From the NCBI GenBank assembly GCA_031261965.1, contig JAISIP010000150.1:1-39015 (forward strand): 39,015 nucleotides of DNA, written 5' to 3'. Within the stretch, counting starts at the first letter, position 1; the number at the start of each line of letters is the position of its first letter. The position numbers and the translations under genes were made by a program. This document shows positions 6,548-15,502 of this stretch, piece after piece. The notes beneath the pieces are model-generated. The model saw nothing but the letters and a program-made list of their open reading frames with translations, ran no database searches and was not told the origin of the DNA. Source of the DNA: Victivallales bacterium (GTDB lineage: Bacteria > Verrucomicrobiota > Lentisphaeria > Victivallales > Victivallaceae).

Positions 6548-7729
6548 TTACCGTAAAGTGCCTTGGTTGCCGAGGGAGCAATATAGCCGGAACAACTCCT
6601 CTTCTATCTGCGCAACGGGTATCTTGCGGATGCACTCATAGCTGTTTTCGCCGCTAAAACGACAGTTGAAGTTACACCCCGAGTATTGGCATGAACGGTT
6701 TACGACAATCGGCGGAGTAATTCCAAGCAGTTCCGATGCGCTGTCGGGGTAAGGCAAGAATATTCTCGGCTGTCCGCCGCCGACAACTGCGAGCGTCGGG
6801 ACTTTCGACATCGCTCCGATGTGAATGCCCCCGGTGTCATTCCCGACAATCATTGTCGCGTTAGCCAAGGTCGCGGCAAACTCAGTGATGTTTTGCTCCC
6901 CGGTTAAATCGTACTGGGGTGATCGGCAAGCCCGCAACAGAGTCGCTGATAGGGGCGACTCGTCGGCAGTACCGCAAACGACGATGCTAAAACCCCGGTC
7001 TTCTAATTTTTGGGCGAGTTCGCCGAAATTTTCCGGCGGATAAATTAGCTCTTTGCCTTTGCCGCTACCGGGCAAAAAGACCACATAAGGCGAGGCTTTG
7101 GAGAGTAACGGCGGTGTCGGAGAATGCGTTTTCCAGGGGTTTTCAATTCGGCTAAGTTCAGGGGCAAGATATTTTAGAAAAACCAAATTGCGAATCAATT
7201 CGTGCGTGTTCAATAGTTCGCCGGAATCGAGCAACTCAGTATAAATCCGATCCGAATAGCGCATCAAATGCGGTTGCAAATGGCGCGTTGTTGAGGCAAA
7301 CGCGACGCTTCGGGGTGCATCGGCGACCAGCGCGATCAGGTCTTCAACTAAAATTTCCCGATAAAACCGGGGCTGCAACAAAAGATCGAATTTTTGAGCC
7401 GCGACCCATTTTAATTTCCCTGAGCGATAATTGGAGTCGGCGAGAAATTTGTCGGGATCAAGCTCTTCATAAGAGTCAAAATCCAACGTCCGCGCCAGAT
7501 CCAGCCAAAGCGAACGCCCCAGCAACGTAAGCGTATAACGTTCTTTGGGGTAAATTTTGCGCAATCCCTTGGCAAACGGGGCGTAAAGCGCAAAGTCCCC
7601 GATCCGATCCAGACGGACGACCAAAATTCGTTCTTTATGTGCTTTTTCCACTCTGGGTCGGCGAAAAAAAGCACGCGATTTGTAATAGACAAAATCTCGA
7701 AACAACCCGATTTTATCTCTTAATTGCAT
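6548..7729 (-). CDS. Glycosyltransferase family 9 (heptosyltransferase-like)
   Basis: A 393-residue GT9-type enzyme, cytoplasmic, transferring a sugar from an activated donor to a lipid-linked or LPS core acceptor. The N-terminal Rossmann fold starts with ILVVRLDRIGDFALYAPFAKGLRKI (residues about 34-58), the family hallmark for acceptor handling. The C-terminal half has FLPGSGKGKELIYPPENF and the donor-site motif MIVGNDTGGIHIGAMSKVPTL. A cluster of four cysteines near the C-terminus (CQYSGCNFNC then YECI) is worth noting and could bind metal. The start overlaps the end of the upstream glycosyltransferase gene by 10 nt, so the two are co-translated. Sugar specificity cannot be told. Confidence 0.88.
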   Translation of the reverse strand: MQLRDKIGLFRDFVYYKSRAFFRRPRVEKAHKERILVVRLDRIGDFALYAPFAKGLRKIYPKERYTLTLLGRSLWLDLARTLDFDSYEELDPDKFLADSNYRSGKLKWVAAQKFDLLLQPRFYREILVEDLIALVADAPRSVAFASTTRHLQPHLMRYSDRIYTELLDSGELLNTHELIRNLVFLKYLAPELSRIENPWKTHSPTPPLLSKASPYVVFLPGSGKGKELIYPPENFGELAQKLEDRGFSIVVCGTADESPLSATLLRACRSPQYDLTGEQNITEFAATLANATMIVGNDTGGIHIGAMSKVPTLAVVGGGQPRIFLPYPDSASELLGITPPIVVNRSCQYSGCNFNCRFSGENSYECIRKIPVAQIEEELFRLYCSLGNQGTLR

Positions 7730-8649
7730 GATTTTCGCCGCTTTCTTGCCAGGTATCTACCGACCCGTTTGCTCAGCGGATTGGCAAAATCATGCTTAAA
7801 AGTGAAATGGTCGGCTTGGGGGTGCGGATACAAAAACTCCGGGTGAATCAGCGGGAACGGCATCTCCTCCGACTCCGCGTCGGCAAACGCGTTTCCTGCG
7901 GTATGCAGCGATTCGGCGGTACAACCGAGATTTTGCACCAAATTGTGGTTGGGGGTCACAGAAAGCGCGTTGCGTTTAAACCCCACATAGTTCCATTGAA
8001 AATCCCAGGTGTTGAAGTGCGGCGATTTGGCGTAAACCAAATCGAGAATCTCAAGCCATCTTTTGCGTTCTTTGGGGTCGGGGAACAGTGCTTCGGGGGC
8101 GTTGCCTGAGCGAAAGTCCGGGTAATCCGGCATATCCACACGGTAATGTTGCCACGCCCGGCGGTAAGATGCCCAACCCCAGATATGGACGTAGCGCGAG
8201 AAGTAGTAGCTCTCCTTTACCGGGTGGCGACCGAGCTGCATATTGCAGCCGCTGATGTTAATTATGCGTTCGTCGAGGCGAAAATACGCCAACATCTCTT
8301 GGCAATACCTGAAAAACGAGGGTGAGGGAAGGCAGTCGTCTTCTAAAATTATCCCCTCTTCCACCTGCGAAAAAAACCAGTCGATCGCCGAACTCATCGC
8401 GACCCGGCAGCCGTGATTGGTGTCGAGAAAGCGGGTTTGCACTTCGCAATCCCAATCGACGGAATGGACAATTTCGCGAGTCTTTTCGGTCAGCTCCGCT
8501 TCGCCGGGGCGATCGGGACGCGGTCCGTCCGCCGCGATGAACAGTTTGGGAGGACGCGCAAGTCGAATTGCGTCAAAAACCCGACTCGTCGTATCCGGGC
8601 GATTGAATATGGTAAATAAGATCGGTGTATTTAATACAAAATCGCTCAT
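7720..8649 (-). CDS. GT-A-fold glycosyltransferase (GT2-like)
   Basis: A 309-residue protein starting LNTPILFTIFNRPDTTSRVF, the usual first strand and loop of GT-A nucleotide-sugar transferases. The sequence FIAADGPRPDRPGE follows, and an acidic DXD-like motif, IILEDDCLPSPSFF, lies near residue 100. WGWASYRRAW and WDFQWNY are features of the family often labelled hemolysin/HlpA-like or sugar transferases. It probably adds a residue to a surface glycan together with the GT9 gene. First gene of the operon: promoter at 8682-8709 and AAAGGAT 7 nt before the ATG. The acceptor is unknown. Confidence 0.82.
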   Translation of the reverse strand: MSDFVLNTPILFTIFNRPDTTSRVFDAIRLARPPKLFIAADGPRPDRPGEAELTEKTREIVHSVDWDCEVQTRFLDTNHGCRVAMSSAIDWFFSQVEEGIILEDDCLPSPSFFRYCQEMLAYFRLDERIINISGCNMQLGRHPVKESYYFSRYVHIWGWASYRRAWQHYRVDMPDYPDFRSGNAPEALFPDPKERKRWLEILDLVYAKSPHFNTWDFQWNYVGFKRNALSVTPNHNLVQNLGCTAESLHTAGNAFADAESEEMPFPLIHPEFLYPHPQADHFTFKHDFANPLSKRVGRYLARKRRKSCN

Positions 8650-8681
8650 TTAGAAATATCCTTTGGTGACCAATTAGGGCT

Positions 8682-8709
8682 AATATATCGTAATGTAAGA
8701 AAAAAACAA
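8682..8709 (-). promoter_or_regulatory. Promoter of the glycosyltransferase operon
   Basis: Minus strand TTGTTT (8704-8709), 16-bp spacer, TATATT (8682-8687). Expected start about 25 nt upstream of the ATG at 8649. Confidence 0.65.
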
Positions 8710-8742
8710 GTTTTAAATGCGGTAAATCTGCAATCCCATCGC

Positions 8743-8771
8743 TTGAAACTCCCAGCCAACGGCGGTATCTT
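8743..8771 (+). promoter_or_regulatory. Promoter of the flippase gene
   Basis: TTGAAA (8743-8748), 17-bp spacer, TATCTT (8766-8771). It leaves a short leader carrying AAAAGGGAT before the ATG at 8793. It is divergent from the glycosyltransferase promoter. Confidence 0.5.
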
Positions 8772-8792
8772 ACGAAAAGGGATATACATCTA

Positions 8793-10109
8793 ATGCGGGA
8801 ACAAATTAAAAAATGGCTCGCTTACGCCGTTGAGCATCAAGGCTTGCGCCGTTATGGCTCTAACGTTTTATGGTTGATGGGCGAAAAGTCCGTGCGGTTG
8901 CTCCTGGGGCTTTTGGTCGGCATTTATGTGGCGCGACAACTCGGTCCGGCTCAATACGGATTGTTGAATTACGCGATCAGTTTTGTGGCGATTTTTTCGG
9001 TGATCGGCTCTTTGGGTATGGATGCGATTACGGTTCGGGAGTTGGTTCGTCATCCCGAAAAGAGCGATTCTTTGCTCGGCACGGCATTTTGCCTGAAACT
9101 TTGCGGTTTTGCCGGAATGGTCGTAATTCTTGCCGGAATCTTGCTCTTTTCCCCCATGGATTTTGCCGCTAAACTGTTAATCGGCGTGATTCTTAGCGGA
9201 TACGCTTTTCAAACGTTGCAGATTCTTGACAGCTATTTTCAGTCGCGGGTTTTGAGTCGATACACCGTAATTTCACAGCTTGGGGCTTTGCTGATAATCT
9301 CCGCTTTCCGGCTTTATTTGGCGTGGAAACAAGCTCCGCTCTGGACGTTTGCGGTGGCGGAAGCGGGGTATATGGGGCTGTCCGCCGCCGGATATGCGGC
9401 CTCCTATCTCTTTTTGGGCGGACGATTTCGCCGATGGAATTATGACGCGCCAACGGCAAAATTTTTATTCCGAGAATCTCTGCCGCTGCTGTTCTCCGGC
9501 GCGGCAAGTATGATTTATATTCGTATCGATCAGGTGATGGTCACCTGGATGCTCGGTGATGCGGCGAACGGGCAGTACGCCGTCGCCGTCAGAATCGTGG
9601 AAATTTTGTATCTTGTGCCGTTGGCGGTTGAGAGTTCATTTTTCCCCTCGTTGATCGGCACGCGGGGAACTTCTTTACGCCGTTATTATCGTCGAACCGA
9701 GCAACTTATGCGATCGATGTTTTATTTTGCGTTGCTGCTGGTGATTCCGGCATCGCTCGGAGGACGTTGGGCGATTGAGTGGCTTTACGGACCGGCGTAC
9801 TATACGGGTGCTTTGCTTTACAGCGTGTTTGCGTTCAAGATTTTGCTGGTCTACCCGGGGTTGATTTGCGGGAAATGGTATATTGCCGAGAACTTGCAAA
9901 GCTTGTCGATGTGGATATCGATCGCCGGAGCCGGATTCAATATCGCGGCTAATTACTTTTTGATTTTGCGTTACGGGGTTTTTGGGGCGGTTTACGCCAC
10001 GATATTAACCTCGTTTTGCGTTAATTTCATTTTTCCGTTGCCGTTTCGCAAAGGACGGCAGGCTGTTCGGTTGCTTTTGCGCGCACTCTTGCCCGCATTT
10101 AGCATTTAG
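8793..10109 (+). CDS. Wzx-type polysaccharide flippase
   Basis: A 438-residue inner-membrane protein with about 12-14 hydrophobic segments spread over its length. The N-terminal stretch (SVRLLLGLLVGIYVARQLGP followed by QYGLLNYAISF) is typical of the O-antigen/oligosaccharide flippase branch of the MOP superfamily, which translocates undecaprenyl-linked sugars. The two divergent glycosyltransferases and the GT39/WbaP pair 5.5 kb away fit a surface glycan pathway, although the pieces are not in one operon. The stop codon TAG (10107-10109) lies inside TTTAGAGATAC, a remnant of the family A tail, so the original C-terminus may have been altered by an insertion. Convergent neighbour only 9 bp away. 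Confidence 0.9.
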   Translation: MREQIKKWLAYAVEHQGLRRYGSNVLWLMGEKSVRLLLGLLVGIYVARQLGPAQYGLLNYAISFVAIFSVIGSLGMDAITVRELVRHPEKSDSLLGTAFCLKLCGFAGMVVILAGILLFSPMDFAAKLLIGVILSGYAFQTLQILDSYFQSRVLSRYTVISQLGALLIISAFRLYLAWKQAPLWTFAVAEAGYMGLSAAGYAASYLFLGGRFRRWNYDAPTAKFLFRESLPLLFSGAASMIYIRIDQVMVTWMLGDAANGQYAVAVRIVEILYLVPLAVESSFFPSLIGTRGTSLRRYYRRTEQLMRSMFYFALLLVIPASLGGRWAIEWLYGPAYYTGALLYSVFAFKILLVYPGLICGKWYIAENLQSLSMWISIAGAGFNIAANYFLILRYGVFGAVYATILTSFCVNFIFPLPFRKGRQAVRLLLRALLPAFSI

Positions 10110-10115
10110 AGATAC
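10105..10115. repeat. Solo tail remnant of family A at the flippase stop
   Basis: TTTAGAGATAC matches the last bases of the family A tail (TTTTTAGAGATACC). The gene's TAG stop is within it. Short enough that chance cannot be excluded for this site alone. Confidence 0.4.
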
Positions 10116-10118
10116 TTT

Positions 10119-10772
10119 TTAACGCGCTTTGACCGCATCGGCGAAGACTTTTGAATACAAATCATACGCTTTTTGATAACGTGACGCGTAGGGTTTGCTG
10201 AAGCTTTTGGCGGTATACTCCCGGTAACGGGTGATTTTTGGCAAGGATCTGGCGCAATAGAGCCGCAACTGGTTGACCGTGGAAATTTCTATTTCACTGA
10301 CGATCTGTTCCCCGCGTACGCGTTCGGTGTCAGAAAGGACAATTCCAAAGTGTTTCAACGTCGGATTCTCGTCGGGCAAAACCGTTCCGCCGAGTTTGGT
10401 AAAATCCCTCAGCACCTCGACGATGTTTTGCAACAGCAAAATAAGCTCGTAAAATCCCTTTTCGCGGGAAGCTGTGTCGGGACTTGACAGCATCATTAGG
10501 ATTGACTTCGTGTCGTCCGCCGCGATTGCAAACAATCCGGCGATGGTTTCATAATGCGTCTGGCGATAGGCTTCGTCGTGGGCAAAAAGCTCCTGATTTT
10601 CGACGAGGCGACTGGCTTGATCGTAAGCCGCGTCCCGCCGCCCCAGCAACGGCGGCAGGTTTATTTTGATCAGCGGATCCGCATTGCGCAACACCCGATG
10701 GGGAGTCGACACCGGGCGGATCAGCTCCCAAGTCCGTTTGACCCGGTTCAAAAGTTCGTTATGCAAATTCAT
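10119..10772 (-). CDS. Uncharacterised helical protein downstream of serA
   Basis: I do not recognise this 217-residue protein. It has no signal peptide or membrane segment and looks all-helical, with many Leu, Glu and Arg residues (for example FYELILLLQNIVEVLRDF around residue 110), suggesting a soluble helical bundle. It starts 26 nt after the serA stop on the same strand, so it is probably the second gene of a serA transcript. No clear Shine-Dalgarno precedes the ATG (only AACCCCAAACGAAC), which suggests weak or coupled translation. Codon use resembles the neighbours. Confidence 0.7.
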   Translation of the reverse strand: MNLHNELLNRVKRTWELIRPVSTPHRVLRNADPLIKINLPPLLGRRDAAYDQASRLVENQELFAHDEAYRQTHYETIAGLFAIAADDTKSILMMLSSPDTASREKGFYELILLLQNIVEVLRDFTKLGGTVLPDENPTLKHFGIVLSDTERVRGEQIVSEIEISTVNQLRLYCARSLPKITRYREYTAKSFSKPYASRYQKAYDLYSKVFADAVKAR

Positions 10773-10798
10773 AACAAAAATGTTCGTTTGGGGTTAAA

Positions 10799-12370
10799 TT
10801 ACGGCTGATAAGAGAATTGAAACGCCTTACTCGCGTTGACCGCTTCACGGATTTTGTCGATCAACATCTCAGGAACAGCGACATTGGTTTTGACTACCGT
10901 GAGTGACAGCCCGGATTTCAAATCCTGCGGGGCGCGGATATCGACGATATTGATGTTCTTTTCGCCGAGGATTCCGGCGATTCGACCGATCACGCCAGGG
11001 GCATCCTTGTATTCGACAAAGAGGTGATTGCCGGTCGGCTCAAGGTAAAGCTGGTCGAAGTCGTTCAGGCGCGAAATCATCAGATTGTTTTCGGTGATAG
11101 TGCCGCGGGCACCGGCTTTGTAGATTAAATTGCCGCCGACAAAGAGGTCGATGCTCATCGCTTCGCCGTAGTGCTTGCTGTTGTCCACTTCGCGGTTAAC
11201 CAGATCAATGCCGGTGTCGGTGAGGAACTGTTCCGCATCGGAGGGAGCTTTGTCCAGCGCGAATTCCGCCGCGATTCCCGCCGCGATCGGGGGGGTCAGC
11301 CACTTGGCGTATTTCGCCAGATCCCCGTAAAAACTCGTTTCAATTCGGGTCGGATTCTCTTTGCCGAGATAGGCGTTGGTTAAACTGGTCAACACGTAGG
11401 CGAGCTTCTGATATTTGCCGTCAAGCCCGTCGGGGAGCGCTTTGTTCACCACGCAGTTGGTAATTCCCTGCTCAAAATATTCGATCGTCTGCTCGGCGGC
11501 ACGCTTAGCGGCGACGAAATTCGCCTCAAACGTGTTTGCGCCGAGGTGAGGCAGCATAAGATCGCAAATATCGGCGATCGGTTTTTCGCCGGCGACGTCC
11601 TTGGGGTAGACATCGTTGCAAAAGAGCAGTTTCTTTTCGGCTTTGACCGCACGCAGATCTTCTTCATTTAAGATTCCGGCGCGGGCGCAGTTGACCAACA
11701 TTGCGCCAGGTTTCATCATCTCGAATAAGCGGCGGTTGATCATGCCGCGAGTTTCGTCATTTTCGGGAATATGCAACGAGACAAAGTCCGACTCGGTAAA
11801 GATCTGTTCGACGCTGCTTAACTCCACTCCGAGTTTCTCAGCGAGGGCGGGGGACATCATCGGGTCGTAGCCGAGAATTCTCATCTCAAACCCGGCGAGC
11901 CTTTTAAGTAAAAGTTGCCCGATGTGACCGAGACCGAGAATACCGATGGTTTTGCCAGTCAACTCGCGACCCATAAATTTGCTCTTTTCCCAATCGCCTT
12001 TGCGGGTCGAAATATCGGCGGCAACCAGATGCCGACACGCGGCGAGCATCATCGCAACGACCTCTTCGGCAACGGCGTTGGAGTTGGCACCCGGAGTGTT
12101 CATCACGTCCACCCCGCGTTTGCGGGCATATTTAGTGTCGATGGTGTTGTATCCTGCGCCGGCGCGGACGACTACTTTCAAATTCGGCAAAGCGTCGATG
12201 ATTTCGGGGGTGATTTTTTCACTGCGGACGATCAGCACTTCGGCATCGGAATTCGCCTTGACCAATTCATCGATCGGGGTACTTGCGTCAAGCACAACGT
12301 TATAGCCCCGGTCAGAGAGCAAGTTTGCCGCAAATTTATCCAGTTTGGTCGGAATTAGAACTTTACGCAT
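10799..12370 (-). CDS. serA: D-3-phosphoglycerate dehydrogenase (long ACT type)
   Basis: A 523-residue enzyme that oxidises 3-phosphoglycerate with NAD+ in the first committed step of serine synthesis. The substrate-binding half starts MRKVLIPTKLD; the nucleotide-binding domain has GILGLGHIGQLLLKRL (about residues 147-162), the NCARAGILNEEDL segment with the catalytic Arg region, and MLPHLGANTFEA with the catalytic His. An intervening ASB-type domain (residues about 320-440) and a C-terminal ACT domain (FVEYKDAPGVIGRIAGILGE) make it the long form, often serine-inhibited. Start chosen at ATG 12370, with GGAGAT 7 nt upstream; the longer in-frame reading adds 41 residues from the leader. Promoter at 12466. 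Confidence 0.96.
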   Translation of the reverse strand: MRKVLIPTKLDKFAANLLSDRGYNVVLDASTPIDELVKANSDAEVLIVRSEKITPEIIDALPNLKVVVRAGAGYNTIDTKYARKRGVDVMNTPGANSNAVAEEVVAMMLAACRHLVAADISTRKGDWEKSKFMGRELTGKTIGILGLGHIGQLLLKRLAGFEMRILGYDPMMSPALAEKLGVELSSVEQIFTESDFVSLHIPENDETRGMINRRLFEMMKPGAMLVNCARAGILNEEDLRAVKAEKKLLFCNDVYPKDVAGEKPIADICDLMLPHLGANTFEANFVAAKRAAEQTIEYFEQGITNCVVNKALPDGLDGKYQKLAYVLTSLTNAYLGKENPTRIETSFYGDLAKYAKWLTPPIAAGIAAEFALDKAPSDAEQFLTDTGIDLVNREVDNSKHYGEAMSIDLFVGGNLIYKAGARGTITENNLMISRLNDFDQLYLEPTGNHLFVEYKDAPGVIGRIAGILGEKNINIVDIRAPQDLKSGLSLTVVKTNVAVPEMLIDKIREAVNASKAFQFSYQP

Positions 12371-12421
12371 AATAACATCTCCAATCTGAACGATAATCCG
12401 TTGCTGTAAAACATTGTTTTG

Positions 12422-12445
12422 AGAGCTATTTTTACAATAGGCTCT
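12422..12445 (-). promoter_or_regulatory. Small hairpin in the serA leader
   Basis: AGAGC-TATT pairs with AATA-G-CTCT (one bulged base) in the leader between the promoter and the ATG. It is AT-rich and modest in stability. Function, if any, unknown. Confidence 0.25.
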
Positions 12446-12465
12446 TTTAAAAAATAGAATCCGAT

Positions 12466-12493
12466 AATATACCACAGATTCGGTTTTTTGCAA
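12466..12493 (-). promoter_or_regulatory. Promoter of serA
   Basis: Minus strand TTGCAA (12488-12493), 16-bp spacer, TATATT (12466-12471). Starts about 90 nt before the serA ATG and only 19 nt beyond the end of the metallophosphoesterase gene. Confidence 0.65.
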
Positions 12494-12511
12494 GGTTTTG
12501 CCGGAGATGAA

Positions 12512-13363
12512 TCAGGCGAATTCGATAAAAACGACTTCGCGCCGGCAGTTGAAACGCCAGTTGAATGAACGGCTGCTGATGCCGGAGCTGACAATCATTT
12601 GAGGCGACCCGCCGATGCGTTCAAACAGACCGTAATCCAAAGCGCAGCCGTATTTGCTTGAGGCATATACCGGACCGAAAAACGGGAAACGTACCTGCCC
12701 GCCGTGAGTATGCCCGCAAAGAATCAAGTTTGCCGATTCCAGCGCGTAAAACAAGTCCAGCGCAATTACCGTATCGGGACGATGAATGAGCAGAATTCGG
12801 GGAAGTCCCGTTGACCAGTGATCCGGCAGTTTGGGTTCTCCGTTGGTCAGTTCATCGCATCCGTAAAAGTAAATTTTATCGTTTTCCATTCCGGCGTTGC
12901 AAAGGTAATGTATACCTGCCTTGGCGTAAAGTTCCTGCCAAAACTCTGTCGGCAACCAAGTCTTGCCACGCTCCCAGTTGCCCGGAATTGCGAGGCAACA
13001 TTTTGCCGAGTCGCGGAGAAGCTTGAGCAATTCCGGCAATGTATCCAGATCGGTGGCATCCGCCGCGAGGTCGCCGCCCAGGCAGAGCGTATCGGGCTTG
13101 AACTCTTTAATCGCCCTGGCGGCAGCTTTAGCCAATCGCCGGTCGAGTTCCGTGCCGCGATAGTGGAAGTCGGTCGCAAATGCGATGCGATGCCCGACTG
13201 TCTCCGGGGATGGTGCCGTTAGTCTATACCGTATTGCGGCAACTTCGCCTGAAGTTACTACTTGAGCTTTGCGGTAGTCAATTTTGTGAATCCACTTTTG
13301 TACCCGCTCCGGGTGGGAAACGGTCAAGGGATAATAAATTGAACTGACTTTTCGGACTTTCAA
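12512..13363 (-). CDS. Calcineurin-like metallophosphoesterase (YkuE/LpxG-like group)
   Basis: A 283-residue phosphoesterase with the ordered metal motifs: DFHYRG (about residue 65), GGDLAAD (about 97), PGNWE (about 126), LIHRPD and CGHTHGGQVR (about 216-225). The family normally reads GNHD/E; here the His that helps catalysis is Trp, so activity may be altered. The group includes YkuE and the Chlamydia UDP-2,3-diacylglucosamine hydrolase LpxG; a lipid A role is possible but unproven. The apparent start is TTG at 13363, overlapping the TGA stop of the GreA gene as TTGA, with GGAG about 9 nt upstream. The ATG 4 nt earlier is out of frame. Translation is therefore probably coupled to greA. Confidence 0.85.
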   Translation of the reverse strand: MKVRKVSSIYYPLTVSHPERVQKWIHKIDYRKAQVVTSGEVAAIRYRLTAPSPETVGHRIAFATDFHYRGTELDRRLAKAAARAIKEFKPDTLCLGGDLAADATDLDTLPELLKLLRDSAKCCLAIPGNWERGKTWLPTEFWQELYAKAGIHYLCNAGMENDKIYFYGCDELTNGEPKLPDHWSTGLPRILLIHRPDTVIALDLFYALESANLILCGHTHGGQVRFPFFGPVYASSKYGCALDYGLFERIGGSPQMIVSSGISSRSFNWRFNCRREVVFIEFA

Positions 13364-15465
13364 ACATCCAACTCCGCAATAATAGCTTCAGAAAGCGGTC
13401 GTACCGCAACGAGAACGCATGTTCTCCCGTCGGGAATTTCAATCGCGTCGCCGATGTTGCGGTGAAGTACCGCTTGACCCAGGCGCGTCCGATAAGCGAG
13501 GAAGCGGCGTTCAGGGTCGCCGTCCCATGCTCCGAGCAGTTGGTGGACTTCAATTTTACCGTCTTCGTACTTAAGCTCGATCTCCGAGCCGATTACCGCG
13601 GTGTCGGAGACTTGTACCGAACGCAGGTTTATCGGCTGAATCCGGGAAAGTTCACGCTCCAACTCGGAGCGGCGGCGGCTGAGGAAATTGCGTCGCTCCT
13701 TGGCGGCGTCGAATTCCGAATTTTCGCGGAAGTCGCCGTGGGCACGGGCAATTTTCAGTGCTTCGCGGTTTTCCGGGATATGGATGTTGACAATATCGTC
13801 CAACTCCTGAATCAGGCGTTTGTGCGATTCTACACTGGTGTAGTTGGGTTCCACTCCGACCGGCGCGTCGATCTCGACTTTTCCGATACCGGCTTTGAGA
13901 ATTCTCTGACCGGCACCGTCCTCGAGGTGGTCGCGCAGTTGCGATGAAATGCGCGAGAGTTTGACCATCAGACTCTGCCGTTCGCCGGAATTTAGGAACA
14001 ACGCACCTTGCAGCACGGCGGCGAACATCAAAACGTCATCACCGGCAGCGTGAATGAGCTGTTTTTGAAATTCGGCGTTGTCCAGCAGCAAGGTTCTTAG
14101 CTCACGCGATGCAGCACCCCACGCTTTGGGCAGATTGTCTTGAGCGAGAGCCCGCGAAACATTGTCCACGTTGAGCAATCCGACAAGTTCCGGGTTGTCG
14201 CGCTTTTTTCGATTTTTCCAGATCCAGAGCAAGAAGTCCGCGGTGCAGGATTTTTGTTCGATAAAGAGTTCGTAAAGCGCGTCATCGGAGACCGCCGCAC
14301 AGAGTGCGTTCAACGCTTTCAGCGGTACGCGCATGGCACATGCCGCAAGGTATTCTTCGGGGAAAATTGCCGCCGTAACCCGGGCAAGTTGCTCGGTATC
14401 TTTCGCGGGAAGCTCTCCCCAAACCCCGAGTGAAACGATCTTTGCCGTCGCCGGGTCGGCCGGCCAGAACGGTGCTTTATTTTGCAACGCAGCAAGCATC
14501 TCTTTGAGCTGTTGCGCGTCGGAACGGGGAAACAACCGCGCTATAATTGATGCGAGCAATTTCGCGTCGCGATTGGCGGTGTCGGGCTTTAAATTTGTGA
14601 AGAAACGGTGAAATCCGGCAACTTCATCGTCGGAAAATTTAGTTGTGTTATTTTTTTCTTCGGCGGACAACAGAAGATCGACCTCTTTTAGACTGCGACC
14701 ATCGCAGGAACGGCGGGATGTTGCCGCCGCCGAGTTCCCGGAGCTGTTGTTCCAGTAAGCCTCAAACGCGTCCGCATCGAGTGCTTTTGCACAACCGCTT
14801 TTTGCCATTTGGCGCATGACATCGGAACTCACCGGTACGAGTGCTTTGCGATTTACCAATGTACGGAATTCGGCGGCCGAAATCACTCCCCGGGTGGAGT
14901 CGATAAGTTTAATCAGCTCCGGTCCGGGAGTCAGCAAAGCAGCCTCCTGCAAAACCGTACTTAACGGTATTGCCGCGCTACCGCCGTTACCACCCCAGGT
15001 GTTGACCGCCACGAGTGCGCCGATGTTGTCGATTGCCCCGGTGATTCCCCAACGGTTTGAACTCGGCAAAAAGATAATCAGCCCGTTTTTCAGTGTGCGC
15101 AGACGCTGCAATCGCGCCGCGAAATCGTTTAATGCGACCGCCTCGTCGCGTACTCCGAGAGCTTTCATTATCGGTGAACGCGAGAGATAGTTCGGCAGTA
15201 TCGCTTTGACCGCCTGCGCCAAAAGTTTGCGAAAAATCGGACTGTCGGTCATCGGCAACGCCGCTAATCCGATGCAAAACGCGCCTTGCGCGTCATCCAA
15301 CTCGTCTTCGCCCCACGCCTCCCATAGTAAATTCAGTTCTTCGATAATTGGGGCGGGAATCGGGTTTCCGGCACTGCCGAGTGCGGCGAGAAGTGATTCG
15401 AGGGTTTTCTTGTCGGGGGAAGAAATTGCAGTTACAAGAAGGTCTTCAAAAACGGCTGAGTCCAT
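13360..15465 (-). CDS. greA: Long-form transcript cleavage factor GreA
   Basis: About 701 residues. The C-terminal ~160 residues are a complete GreA/GreB: an N-terminal coiled-coil hairpin with the acidic tip ARAHGDFRENSEFDAAKERR, then the FKBP-like domain (VQVSDTAVIGSEIELKYEDG through to the end). GreA enters the RNA polymerase secondary channel and stimulates cleavage of backtracked RNA. The preceding ~540 residues are helical repeats without a catalytic motif I can name; Chlamydia GreA has a comparable long N-terminal extension, supporting a PVC origin. Start at ATG 15465 (MDSAVFED), because GGAG lies 6 nt upstream; the ATG 12 nt earlier has no such site. First gene of an operon with the metallophosphoesterase. 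Confidence 0.9.
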   Translation of the reverse strand: MDSAVFEDLLVTAISSPDKKTLESLLAALGSAGNPIPAPIIEELNLLWEAWGEDELDDAQGAFCIGLAALPMTDSPIFRKLLAQAVKAILPNYLSRSPIMKALGVRDEAVALNDFAARLQRLRTLKNGLIIFLPSSNRWGITGAIDNIGALVAVNTWGGNGGSAAIPLSTVLQEAALLTPGPELIKLIDSTRGVISAAEFRTLVNRKALVPVSSDVMRQMAKSGCAKALDADAFEAYWNNSSGNSAAATSRRSCDGRSLKEVDLLLSAEEKNNTTKFSDDEVAGFHRFFTNLKPDTANRDAKLLASIIARLFPRSDAQQLKEMLAALQNKAPFWPADPATAKIVSLGVWGELPAKDTEQLARVTAAIFPEEYLAACAMRVPLKALNALCAAVSDDALYELFIEQKSCTADFLLWIWKNRKKRDNPELVGLLNVDNVSRALAQDNLPKAWGAASRELRTLLLDNAEFQKQLIHAAGDDVLMFAAVLQGALFLNSGERQSLMVKLSRISSQLRDHLEDGAGQRILKAGIGKVEIDAPVGVEPNYTSVESHKRLIQELDDIVNIHIPENREALKIARAHGDFRENSEFDAAKERRNFLSRRRSELERELSRIQPINLRSVQVSDTAVIGSEIELKYEDGKIEVHQLLGAWDGDPERRFLAYRTRLGQAVLHRNIGDAIEIPDGRTCVLVAVRPLSEAIIAELDV

Positions 15466-15502
15466 CGTTGTCTCCATAATGAGCTATTTATCTTAGTCTA
15501 TT

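Noticed and set aside
10110-10118. A terminator between the convergent flippase and the unknown gene
   Set aside because: Only 9 bp separate them and no hairpin is seen.
12371-12493. N-terminal extension of SerA
   Set aside because: It would include the promoter and leader hairpin; ATG 12370 has a good ribosome site and matches family length.
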